A stretch of DNA of 43,024 nt, from positions 29,675 to 72,698 of the forward strand of contig HF996020.1 of assembly GCA_000432515.1 (NCBI GenBank), written 5' to 3'. The notes under the pieces are model-generated. The model saw only the letters and a program-made list of their open reading frames with translations. It was not told the origin of the DNA and ran no database searches. The stretch's first letter is position 1. Each line of letters begins with the position of its first letter. Both the position numbers and the translations under genes were made by a program. Of the stretch, positions 17,871-24,794 are shown piece after piece. Origin of the DNA: Bacteroides sp. CAG:545. GTDB lineage: Bacteria; Bacteroidota; Bacteroidia; Bacteroidales; UBA932.

Positions 17871-18305
17871 TTATGCTAAAGAAAGCATAGATGTTACTGC
17901 AGACGTGTTCCATTTCTCATTTATGTTAAGGGAAATGTCTTCACGTTTCATAGCATAAGGATGAGGAGCTTTTGTACGTGCTATCTTGAGCTGTGATTCC
18001 TTATTTGAAACTGCCCATGTCCTTATGTCAGAGCCTATTATTAAATTGATACCCAAGCAGTTTCCGATATCAGACAATGTGTCTATGGTGAAATTCCTGT
18101 TTCCGGACAGCCACTCTGAAATCTCAGATTCGCTTTTTCCCATAAGTTCTGCAAAACGCTTTTGGCTAAGTTTTTTTGCTTCTAGCGCATCGGCAATCCT
18201 GATTGCTATCAACATTCTGTCCCGAGTATGCCTTATGTCCTCCTCCGTAATAGAGGCCATTGTTTTTGACAATACGGCAGATGGTTTTCTTCTATAACTG
18301 TTCAT
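17871..18305 (-). CDS. XRE-family antitoxin with C-terminal extension
   Basis: A 144-residue DNA-binding protein of the HigA/XRE type. The helix-turn-helix domain lies at about 32-90: KKLSQKRFAELMGKSESEISEWLSGNRNFTIDTLSDIGNCLG. A further 50 or so residues follow the HTH and end in DISLNINEKWNTSAVTSML with W132. In chaperone-controlled TAC antitoxins a C-terminal chaperone-addiction tail with aromatic residues follows the HTH, and this tail has that position and size. It overlaps the toxin stop by 4 bases (ATGA), giving tight translational coupling. It probably neutralises the toxin and represses the operon. Confidence 0.75.
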   Translation of the reverse strand: MNSYRRKPSAVLSKTMASITEEDIRHTRDRMLIAIRIADALEAKKLSQKRFAELMGKSESEISEWLSGNRNFTIDTLSDIGNCLGINLIIGSDIRTWAVSNKESQLKIARTKAPHPYAMKREDISLNINEKWNTSAVTSMLSLA

Positions 18306-18781
18306 ATCTCAAATTCTGCAAAATCTGTTATGGTTATTTTCCCGTCATTCTCTAGTCTGATATCCCTTTCAATAATTGCTTTGTTTATACGTGCTGCAAT
18401 CTTCCGCATCTGTTGGGCCTTTGAGTTTAGTAAAGCATCTTCTTGGTAAGCGGATATCTCTGGTGGCTTATACCCACCATCACCCAATATGATACATGCA
18501 CTTCCTATTCGTAAACAATACATCCGCATGCGCTTATACCAGAAGGCTACAAGCCCATCACCAGGAGCACCTTCATTCTCTTTAAAGAACTGAATCCTAC
18601 AGCCAGTGCTTTTCCCCATGGAAATCAATTTCTTAGCCATCTCCTTCAGTTCTTCTTCATATATGGCATTGTCTTCAAAGAAATGATCCATAAGTGTCAT
18701 GTCATCATTCTCGAACATCACGGAATAAATTTGAGCCATTTCTCCCGAAAACTCCTCAATATTTACTATCTCAAATTTCAT
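18302..18781 (-). CDS. Putative RelE/HigB-like toxin
   Basis: First gene of the cassette, 159 residues, no signal peptide. The central part (RIQFFKENEGAPGDGLVAFWYKRMRMYCLRIGSACIILGDGG) has the order expected of RelE/HigB-type ribonuclease toxins: a phenylalanine strand, a strand with basic residues, then a YCLR strand and a hydrophobic strand ending in a glycine turn. It closes with an AYQEDALL segment and a helical C-terminus. The N-terminal 60 residues are acidic. If the assignment is right it would cut mRNA, probably on the ribosome. No promoter of the TAnnTTTG type is visible upstream. Function rests on the fold pattern plus the adjacent HTH antitoxin. Confidence 0.6.
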   Translation of the reverse strand: MKFEIVNIEEFSGEMAQIYSVMFENDDMTLMDHFFEDNAIYEEELKEMAKKLISMGKSTGCRIQFFKENEGAPGDGLVAFWYKRMRMYCLRIGSACIILGDGGYKPPEISAYQEDALLNSKAQQMRKIAARINKAIIERDIRLENDGKITITDFAEFEI

Positions 18782-18903
18782 GTATCATAGGTATTCTAAC
18801 GCCACGCACAAAATTGCGGATTTCTTCGGATATATCCAAACTTTTTAAAGATTTTTTTAAACGAAACAATTGTGCAGGCAGAGATTGACTCCAATCATCA
18901 ATA

Positions 18904-18988
18904 TGTCCGTAAAAAGGGGTATCTCACGGACAAGTGGCTCAAAATCAACAACTTGTCCGTGAAAAGGAGGGTTTTTACGGACAAGTTG
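18904..18988. repeat. Two TTGTCCG/CGGACAA hairpins downstream of the hydrolase gene
   Basis: Hairpin 1 has arms TGTCCGT (18904-18910) and ACGGACA (18926-18932). Hairpin 2 has 12-bp perfect arms CAACTTGTCCGT (18949-18960) and ACGGACAAGTTG (18977-18988), extended by AAAA/TTTT. The 3' arm of hairpin 1 and the 5' arm of hairpin 2 can also pair. The same family recurs at 19968-20102. Confidence 0.85.
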
Positions 18989-18991
18989 CTC

Positions 18992-19017
18992 TGCGTGAAT
19001 CAGTTGCGTGAATCAGT
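18992..19017. repeat. 13-bp tandem direct repeat
   Basis: TGCGTGAATCAGT occurs twice in a row (18992-19004, 19005-19017), immediately after hairpin 2 and 9 bases before the end of the hydrolase gene. A related GTGAATCA lies on the minus strand beside the fifth hairpin (20061-20068), so this motif may be part of the same repeat family. Confidence 0.8.
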
Positions 19018-19026
19018 CTTTTCCCA

Positions 19027-19923
19027 TCATTCAAACTTGGCGATGTCTCTCCTAATCAGAAGACAGGCTGGAGAGAGAACATTGACATGGTCGAAGCCCT
19101 CAAGCTCGAAAAGCGACGCCTCGTGACCGAAATGCTTCAATATCGCCAGAAGGTGAGCATTTTCCTCGTATCTGGCCAGCATCTCGAGATTACGGTCACC
19201 GGTTATCAGCATCAGCGGCGCACCCTCCTTCCTGACATGAAAAGACGGCGCCATATCATCGATAAACGGAAGATCCACATTCAGGCCGCGCTCCTTCTTG
19301 ATAGTGAAATGAGTCATCGTCTGTCCGCCCACAGGATAAGCCTTCGCGATTCTGTCCGCGTCAATGCCGTATTCCGCAAGCCATCTCTTGTCCAGCGTCA
19401 GCATCAATGTCAGCCAACCGCCGGCCGAATGCCCACCGATGAAAATCTTCGACGGACTCCCGCCGTACTGAGCAATGTTGTTGAAGACCCAGCTGACTGC
19501 AAGAGCCGCATCTTCGAGATATCCCGGACATTTTACCTTCGGGTAAAGACGGTAATTCACATCGACGACAGCGAATCCCCGGTTGCGGAACTCTTCCCGC
19601 AGCCCCTTGCTTCCGCCCTCCAGACCGCCGCCATGGAACCAGACCAATGTCTTGAATTCCTTCACGTCCTCGGGATAATAAATGTCCAGTCTGCATCTCT
19701 CCTTGCGATACGCATCCTGCTCATTGACAGCAGTATAGGAAATGTCCTTCAGATGACGGTAATGCTCTTTTCCTGCCACCGGATTTCCTGCCACCGGATT
19801 TTCTGCCACCGGATTTTCTGCTACAGGATTCCCAACCACTGGATCCTCAATCACCGGATTCCCGGCGAGCGAGTTCAATGCCAATGCCACATACAGCACC
19901 ACGGCCGCAACTGTTCTTTTCAT
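19027..19923 (-). CDS. Secreted alpha/beta hydrolase (carboxylesterase-like)
   Basis: A 298-residue exported serine hydrolase. The signal peptide (about 1-20, ending NSLA) is followed by six five-residue repeats of the NPVAx type, then the BD-FAE/esterase-like alpha/beta fold: oxyanion motif HGGG (WFHGGGLEGG), YRLYP, the nucleophile elbow GHSAGG, and a C-terminal GDRNLEM aspartate and GFDHVNV histidine completing the triad. Such enzymes deacylate esters on polysaccharides or small acyl esters; the substrate is not evident. It stands alone, flanked by the hairpin repeats, with a -7 promoter box at 19944-19951. It is transcribed in the same direction as malQ, 235 bp downstream of it. Confidence 0.85.
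   Translation of the reverse strand: MKRTVAAVVLYVALALNSLAGNPVIEDPVVGNPVAENPVAENPVAGNPVAGKEHYRHLKDISYTAVNEQDAYRKERCRLDIYYPEDVKEFKTLVWFHGGGLEGGSKGLREEFRNRGFAVVDVNYRLYPKVKCPGYLEDAALAVSWVFNNIAQYGGSPSKIFIGGHSAGGWLTLMLTLDKRWLAEYGIDADRIAKAYPVGGQTMTHFTIKKERGLNVDLPFIDDMAPSFHVRKEGAPLMLITGDRNLEMLARYEENAHLLAILKHFGHEASLFELEGFDHVNVLSPACLLIRRDIAKFE
19771..19860 (-). repeat. 15-bp in-frame tandem repeat (six units) in the hydrolase N-terminus
   Basis: Six 15-bp units run from 19771 to 19860. The first two (19771-19785 and 19786-19800) are identical and the others diverge progressively. They encode pentapeptides of the type (A/G/E)NPV(A/V) between the signal peptide and the catalytic domain, forming a proline-rich spacer whose length can change without breaking the frame. 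Confidence 0.9.
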
Positions 19924-19943
19924 GATTCTTTGGATTTATACAG

Positions 19944-19951
19944 CAAATCTA
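19944..19951 (-). promoter_or_regulatory. Bacteroidota -7 element for the hydrolase gene
   Basis: The minus strand reads TAGATTTG, an exact match to TAnnTTTG, 21 bases before the start codon. The -33 region overlaps the beginning of hairpin 3, and no clear TTTG is seen there. Confidence 0.45.
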
Positions 19952-19967
19952 CGGAAATTCCGTCAGA

Positions 19968-20102
19968 TTTGTCCGGGCTAAAACGTTTTCCGGCGGACAA
20001 ACTGTACGATTTTCCAACTTGTCCGGATTAAAACGTTTTTTCGCGGACAACTTGTTCATTTGATTCACTTGTCCGTAAAAAGGGCATATTTTACGGACAA
20101 GT
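19968..20102. repeat. Three TTGTCCG/CGGACAA hairpins upstream of the hydrolase gene
   Basis: Hairpin 3: TTTGTCCG (19968-19975) with CGGACAAA (19994-20001), enclosing the palindrome AAAACGTTTT (19980-19989). Hairpin 4: TTGTCCG (20019-20025) with CGGACAA (20044-20050), again enclosing AAAACGTTTT (20030-20039). Hairpin 5: 14-bp perfect arms ACTTGTCCGTAAAA (20067-20080) and its complement (20089-20102). Together with the two hairpins at 18904-18988 they define a five-copy family around one gene. Confidence 0.85.
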
Positions 20103-20158
20103 TGGTTTCGGGAGGTGCCATAACCGGGGCAACCTAAATAAGAAAAGTGCAGCGCGAC

Positions 20159-22288
20159 TTATCTCCTGCCGCAGTTGCGTATCAGTGTCCGGAGATAGCC
20201 GGTGAGGTCGTCATTGATAAGAGTCTCGATGGTCGTCTTCATCCTGAACCGCCAGTAGAACGGCGAGATGGCAGGTACATTGATCCGCTCCTTGTCAGGG
20301 TCGTCGAAGCACAGCTCCGGCTTCAGCGACAGATAATCCTGAAGCGGCAGGATTGCAAGCATGGACGCTGACTGGAGGTGCATCATGATGATACTCAGGG
20401 AAATGTCCGGTGTGCAGTCGGCTGGAGCCTCGCCCGGTTTTCCGAGGATCTGGTTCCAGAAACGCTGTGTGACGCCTCTGTCCTCCTTCCACCAGGCGCG
20501 GAGAGGACTCATGTCGTGCGTGGAAGTCGCGCATACCGAAAGGTACGGATAGCTCCACGTGTCTGCAAACTCGTGACGGGTATCCTTAGGCATACGCTGG
20601 ATTTCCAATGACAGGATGCGCAGTTCCCTCATCACGTCCGGCACGCAATCCGGAATCATGCCCAGGTCCTCGCCGCAGGTCAGCATTCGCGTGCTGGCGA
20701 GAAGGTCAGGCAGTTTGCGGAGTGCGGAATCACGCCAGAAAGCATTGTGCCTTCTATAGAAGAAATCGTCATGCAGCCTGTTGAAGGCATCTTTCTGCCA
20801 GTCAGGGAGATTGCGGTAGTGCTCCGTATTCTGCGCCCCGATGCGAGGATGCCAATACCCGGGCTTGCGCGGGTCTTCCAGGAAAAGCGTGTCCACACCA
20901 TCAGAGGTGTACCATCCGGAATTGATGTCGAAACCATTGTCAGCCAATTCTTTGGCACTATACGGCAGCGCAGGGAAGAAATGTCCCAGCAGACCGCTCT
21001 TCGCATTCGCCGGAATCTCCCAAATCCTGAAAAATCCGAGTATATGGTCAATGCGGAAGAAGTCGAAGTACTGCTCCATGTTCTTCAGTCTGGCCTTCCA
21101 CCATGCGAAATTGTCCTCTTCCATCTTGTCCCAGTTGTATGTCGGGAAACCCCACATCTGGCCGTCTGCAGAGAATGCGTCAGGCGGAGCACCGGCCTGT
21201 GAATTCATATTGAACTGGGACGGATGCTGCCATGCGTCCACACTGGTTCTGCTCACGCCGATAGGGAGGTCGCCCTTGAAAGTGACGCCGTGCTTTCTCG
21301 CATAGTTCCTTGCATCTACAAGCTGCTTGTGCAGATGGAACTGGACAAATGACTGGTAATCAGCTTCTTCTCTGTTCTCTGCTAAAACCGATGCCGCTTT
21401 CTTGGCACTGTACGTGGCATATTTGCCCCATTTGGCGGAATCGCCGGTCCCGGTCTTGTGGAGAAGAATCCTGAACGCGCAGTAGGCATCCAGCCACTCT
21501 GCATTGTCCTTTATGAATTTCTGATATTCCTCAGAAACGCTAACCTTGGCCCATGTGGAGGCGAAAGCCTTGCGCATAAGACGGTCCTTCTCCCGATTCA
21601 CTCTTTCGTAGTCAATCTCCGTAAGTGCTTCAAGCTCAGCTTTCAATGACTTGTAGCTGGCATCTCTGCGGACTCCTGCGTCCGGAAGATACACGAACTG
21701 CGGGTGCAGGGCGTAGATGGAATTCGCGCTGTACGGATAGGAATCCGTCCAGGTCCCGGTCATGGTCGTATCATTGACAGGAAGCAGCTGAATAACCCTC
21801 TGGCCGGTAGCCGCCACCCAGTCCACGAGTTTCTTCAGATCGTGGAAGTCTCCGATTCCGAAACTGTCCTCCGTCCTGAGAGAGAATACCGGAACCGCTG
21901 TGCCGGCGCATTTCCAGCCGCTGCGGTACATATCCTGCGGAGTAACCTCTTCATTGACCTTGAAACTGTCCTGGTCAATGCTGAAGACCTTGTCGGCGAA
22001 GGCCGAAGTGAAGAATGGAGCGGCAGCCGGGATGTCAGTCCACTGGTCATAAAGCTCTGTCTCCTTCGTGTCAGGAACGATATGGTTTTTCCATTCGCGG
22101 CGCACTCTACGTCCGTCTTTCCAGCATTCGTAATGGTATTCGGCCCCGGCAGGCAGGTTCTTGCCCGGCAGGGACGTCTCCCAGATTCCGCCAGGCAGGT
22201 AATGCATATCGGTCTGTTTCTCACCGGATATCAGTTTGATTTCTTCTCCCCAAGAAGTCTGGTATGTGATTCTGAATGTACGTGTCAT
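20159..22288 (-). CDS. malQ: 4-alpha-glucanotransferase (GH77, MalQ) with N-terminal starch-binding-like domain
   Basis: Cytosolic amylomaltase that transfers maltooligosyl units between glucans, letting the cell use maltose and maltotriose. The 709 residues begin with one CBM20-like module (about 1-75: FRITYQTSWGEEI, GGIWETSLPGK, YHYECWKDG). The GH77 barrel follows: SFGIGDFHDL, SYPYSANSIYALHP, FRIDHILGFFRIWEIP with the nucleophile D414, GEDLG with E540, and STHD with D592. Many Bacteroides homologues have two CBM20 modules and about 890 residues; this one is shorter. No signal peptide. It lies 109 bp after the response-regulator gene in the same direction and supplies the cytosolic step for the starch locus. 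Confidence 0.93.
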   Translation of the reverse strand: MTRTFRITYQTSWGEEIKLISGEKQTDMHYLPGGIWETSLPGKNLPAGAEYHYECWKDGRRVRREWKNHIVPDTKETELYDQWTDIPAAAPFFTSAFADKVFSIDQDSFKVNEEVTPQDMYRSGWKCAGTAVPVFSLRTEDSFGIGDFHDLKKLVDWVAATGQRVIQLLPVNDTTMTGTWTDSYPYSANSIYALHPQFVYLPDAGVRRDASYKSLKAELEALTEIDYERVNREKDRLMRKAFASTWAKVSVSEEYQKFIKDNAEWLDAYCAFRILLHKTGTGDSAKWGKYATYSAKKAASVLAENREEADYQSFVQFHLHKQLVDARNYARKHGVTFKGDLPIGVSRTSVDAWQHPSQFNMNSQAGAPPDAFSADGQMWGFPTYNWDKMEEDNFAWWKARLKNMEQYFDFFRIDHILGFFRIWEIPANAKSGLLGHFFPALPYSAKELADNGFDINSGWYTSDGVDTLFLEDPRKPGYWHPRIGAQNTEHYRNLPDWQKDAFNRLHDDFFYRRHNAFWRDSALRKLPDLLASTRMLTCGEDLGMIPDCVPDVMRELRILSLEIQRMPKDTRHEFADTWSYPYLSVCATSTHDMSPLRAWWKEDRGVTQRFWNQILGKPGEAPADCTPDISLSIIMMHLQSASMLAILPLQDYLSLKPELCFDDPDKERINVPAISPFYWRFRMKTTIETLINDDLTGYLRTLIRNCGRR

Positions 22289-22339
22289 GATTGTACTGTT
22301 TTGTGGTTTGTTACCTCTAATTTATATACATTCACCAAC

Positions 22340-22370
22340 ATCCGAAAATGACTTGTCCAGTTTTTCGGAT
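22340..22370 (-). terminator. Hairpin between the response regulator and malQ
   Basis: ATCCGAAAA (22340-22348) pairs with TTTTCGGAT (22362-22370), with a 13-nt loop. No T run follows on the minus strand, so it is more likely a pause, attenuator or RNA-processing structure than a strong terminator. Confidence 0.35.
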
Positions 22371-22397
22371 GAAATGACGTATTTGAAGGATGAACTG

Positions 22398-23162
22398 TCA
22401 GCAGGTCGTGTTCTCAAGCCATTGCAGGAAGTCGTCTGACCGGGAGCGGCTGACCAGAATCTCGGTATTGCACTGCGGCGTGGTATTGATACGGAGCCGT
22501 CCGCCCTGTAGCTTGATGATGCTGCGCACTGCCGCCGATGAGATAATGCAGCCCCGCGAAATCCTGAAAAAGCGGGAAGGGTCCAGCTGTGAGGACAGTA
22601 CGTCGAGTGACTGGTCCAGCACATATTTAGACCCGTCGGACGTGAACATCCAGGTGACCTTGTCCTCTGAAAGGAAGTATGAGATGTCATTGACGGAAAC
22701 CGGCAGGATCTTGTCGTTCAGACGGACCATGATTTTCTGGCGGTATTCTGCCTGTTGCTGGTTTCCGGCCAGTGTCGAGAGCAGCGCGGACATGTCCGTG
22801 ACTCCGGACGAATTGCGGCAGCGCTGGACCGCCCTGTCCAGGTCCTCCTTCTCGATAGGTTTAAGGAGATAGTCCACGCTGTTCACTTCAAAAGCCTTTA
22901 CGGCGTAACTGTCATAGGCAGTGGTCATTACGATCTTCGCATCCACATTGATCTGTCTGAAGATGCTGAAGCAGTCCCCGTCGGAAAGTTCCACGTCCAT
23001 GAAGATGACATCGACAGAATGCCCCTTCAGCCACTCCACCGTGCCGCTGACCGAACTTGTCGTGCCGATGATTTCCAAATCCGGGTAATACTTCTGTAGA
23101 GTTCGGCTCAGATTGGCCTGAGCCATCGGTTCATCTTCTACTATCAATACTTTCAATGCCAT
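22398..23162 (-). CDS. LytTR-type response regulator
   Basis: A 254-residue response regulator. The receiver domain (1-120) has the acidic pocket VEDE, the phospho-acceptor D56 in FMDVELSDGD, the conserved T in TTAYDSYAVKAF and the lysine in LLKPIEK. The C-terminal half (about 145-250) is a LytTR DNA-binding domain: KIMVRLNDKILPVSVNDISYFLSEDKVTWMFTSDG and FFRISRGCIIS. LytTR proteins bind direct repeats upstream of their targets. It lies 12 bp after the kinase gene and immediately upstream of malQ, so control of the maltose genes is a reasonable inference. Confidence 0.93.
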   Translation of the reverse strand: MALKVLIVEDEPMAQANLSRTLQKYYPDLEIIGTTSSVSGTVEWLKGHSVDVIFMDVELSDGDCFSIFRQINVDAKIVMTTAYDSYAVKAFEVNSVDYLLKPIEKEDLDRAVQRCRNSSGVTDMSALLSTLAGNQQQAEYRQKIMVRLNDKILPVSVNDISYFLSEDKVTWMFTSDGSKYVLDQSLDVLSSQLDPSRFFRISRGCIISSAAVRSIIKLQGGRLRINTTPQCNTEILVSRSRSDDFLQWLENTTC

Positions 23163-23174
23163 AATCCGAAATTT

Positions 23175-24584
23175 TTATGTGGTTTTTTCTGCCGGCAGCA
23201 GCGGAAGCGATACCGAGTACTCGGCCCCGTCATCGTTTATTTCAATGTCATTGCCCGACAGGTCAATGTATTGCTGGCGGATATAATTCAGTCCGACCTT
23301 GGTGGAATCCTCCGAAGCCGCCAGTTTAGGTGATTTGTTGTTGGTCACGGTAATCTTCTGCCCGCTCGCCACAATATGGATGCAGAGCGGATTGTCCGGC
23401 GATACCTGGTTATGTTTGAGTGCATTCTCCACCAGCATCTGGATGGAGCATGGAACCACATTGCAGGACAGGCAGGACTCCGGAACATCTGCATTGACCT
23501 CGAACCCGGAGGCGAAGCGCACCTTGAGGAGGTCTGCATACATTTCAGTGAATTTCAATTCTTCTCGCAGACTTATAAGTGTAAGTGCGTCATTCTTAAG
23601 CATGTATCGGAAGATGCCGGCGAGCTTGTGCACGAACAGGCTTGCTTCCTCGTTCTTGTTTTCGCAGATAAGACAGTCGAGGACGTTCAGCGAATTGAAC
23701 AGGAAATGCGGGTTCACCTGCTGCTTGAGTTTCAGGTATTCGAACTGGGCTTTGTGGCGTTTCGTCTTTTCCGCCCTCACATCCTGATGCGTAACCCACA
23801 CGTAATCAGCCATATAGGTCAATGCGTAGAACAGCATTTCTGCGATGAATACCACGACGGCGGTTTCAGCCAAGTCGTGAGCCGGAGGCAGCGGCTGTAT
23901 GGCGAAAGGAAGCCCGATGCCGACAGCAAAAGCCGAACCTGAGACGGCCAGGATCAGGAATGAGGTCAATGCCGTCCAGCGGACATATGCAGGCTTCTTG
24001 CTCAGACGTGTTCTGGCGAACCTTACATATATTATATTGAGGCAGACCAATATGATGCAGACCGGAACATTGTACAGCAGCCTCAGCAGGTTCCGGTACA
24101 GTCCGCCGTCAGAGATGATGTTCATGTCGCTGAAAGCGATGATGGCCAGTCTGAAAAGGAAGATGGCGCATACGACTGCGACAAGCCACGGAAGGTGTGG
24201 CGTCCTGGTAGTGTTGGAAACCAGGTGCAGCCGCTTGAGTATGTCCCCGACGAGGATGGTACACCAGCCTAAAAGTTCTGTAGTGAATGCAGTGGAGATG
24301 GCATGTACTGCCAGTTCGGAGCTGAAAAGCAAACCGATGAGGTCCGCTCCAGCTGTTCCCAAAAGATAGCCGGTAACATTGATGACGATGATTATCCCGG
24401 CTGTAAGTTCCAGGTTAAGGTTCTTCTTCAGGCAGACGAGAAGAATCATTGTCATTGTGAGCACCGTGAGAAACAGTTCATCCCCGATTCCGGCCTCCCG
24501 ACACAGGATGGTCACGGCGGCGTGCAGAAGCGCGAATATATGTACAATGCCTGACGGCTTTATTTTCGACCAATTCATAAGCAT
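23175..24584 (-). CDS. LytS/YehU-type membrane histidine kinase
   Basis: A 469-residue kinase with about six or seven hydrophobic segments in the first 270 residues. A His_kinase (PF06580-type) domain follows: the phospho-acceptor motif QVNPHFLFNSLN with H293, then MLVENALKHNQ (N box) and GLNYIRQQYIDLSG before a C-terminal ATPase strand. No periplasmic sensor domain stands out, so the membrane helices probably sense the signal. The open frame runs to 24683, but the ATG at 24584 (MLMNWSK) or 24578 gives a normal N-terminus. It pairs with the LytTR regulator directly downstream and is divergent from the sugar transporter and Sus genes. Confidence 0.88.
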   Translation of the reverse strand: MLMNWSKIKPSGIVHIFALLHAAVTILCREAGIGDELFLTVLTMTMILLVCLKKNLNLELTAGIIIVINVTGYLLGTAGADLIGLLFSSELAVHAISTAFTTELLGWCTILVGDILKRLHLVSNTTRTPHLPWLVAVVCAIFLFRLAIIAFSDMNIISDGGLYRNLLRLLYNVPVCIILVCLNIIYVRFARTRLSKKPAYVRWTALTSFLILAVSGSAFAVGIGLPFAIQPLPPAHDLAETAVVVFIAEMLFYALTYMADYVWVTHQDVRAEKTKRHKAQFEYLKLKQQVNPHFLFNSLNVLDCLICENKNEEASLFVHKLAGIFRYMLKNDALTLISLREELKFTEMYADLLKVRFASGFEVNADVPESCLSCNVVPCSIQMLVENALKHNQVSPDNPLCIHIVASGQKITVTNNKSPKLAASEDSTKVGLNYIRQQYIDLSGNDIEINDDGAEYSVSLPLLPAEKTT

Positions 24585-24611
24585 AAAGGTAGAAATAATT
24601 GATGAAAACCC

Positions 24612-24724
24612 AAAAAACGTTTTTATTTCGTCGTCTGATTTTTTCCATCCGTCCGCCAATTCCGCCCGTCCGTCGGTTCTCATATTAAATATGAAATTTT
24701 AATTGATAAATTCGCAAACGTTTT
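24612..24724. promoter_or_regulatory. Two AAACGTTT palindromes between the kinase and the sugar transporter
   Basis: The divergent region holds AAAAACGTTTTT (24613-24624) and AAACGTTT (24716-24723). CG-centred palindromes of this form are typical of LacI-family operators. No LacI gene is in the window, and the same core occurs inside hairpins 3 and 4 near the hydrolase. The role is inferred; no clear TAnnTTTG promoter is visible on either strand here. Confidence 0.35.
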
Positions 24725-24794
24725 ATAACAATGATACGATTTGCGGAGCTGTCAGTTCCGCTACCGCATAAACAGGATAATAACACGGAAACCA

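Noticed and set aside
18904..20102. CRISPR array
   Set aside because: The repeats are inverted hairpins with irregular spacing and no unique spacers or cas genes.
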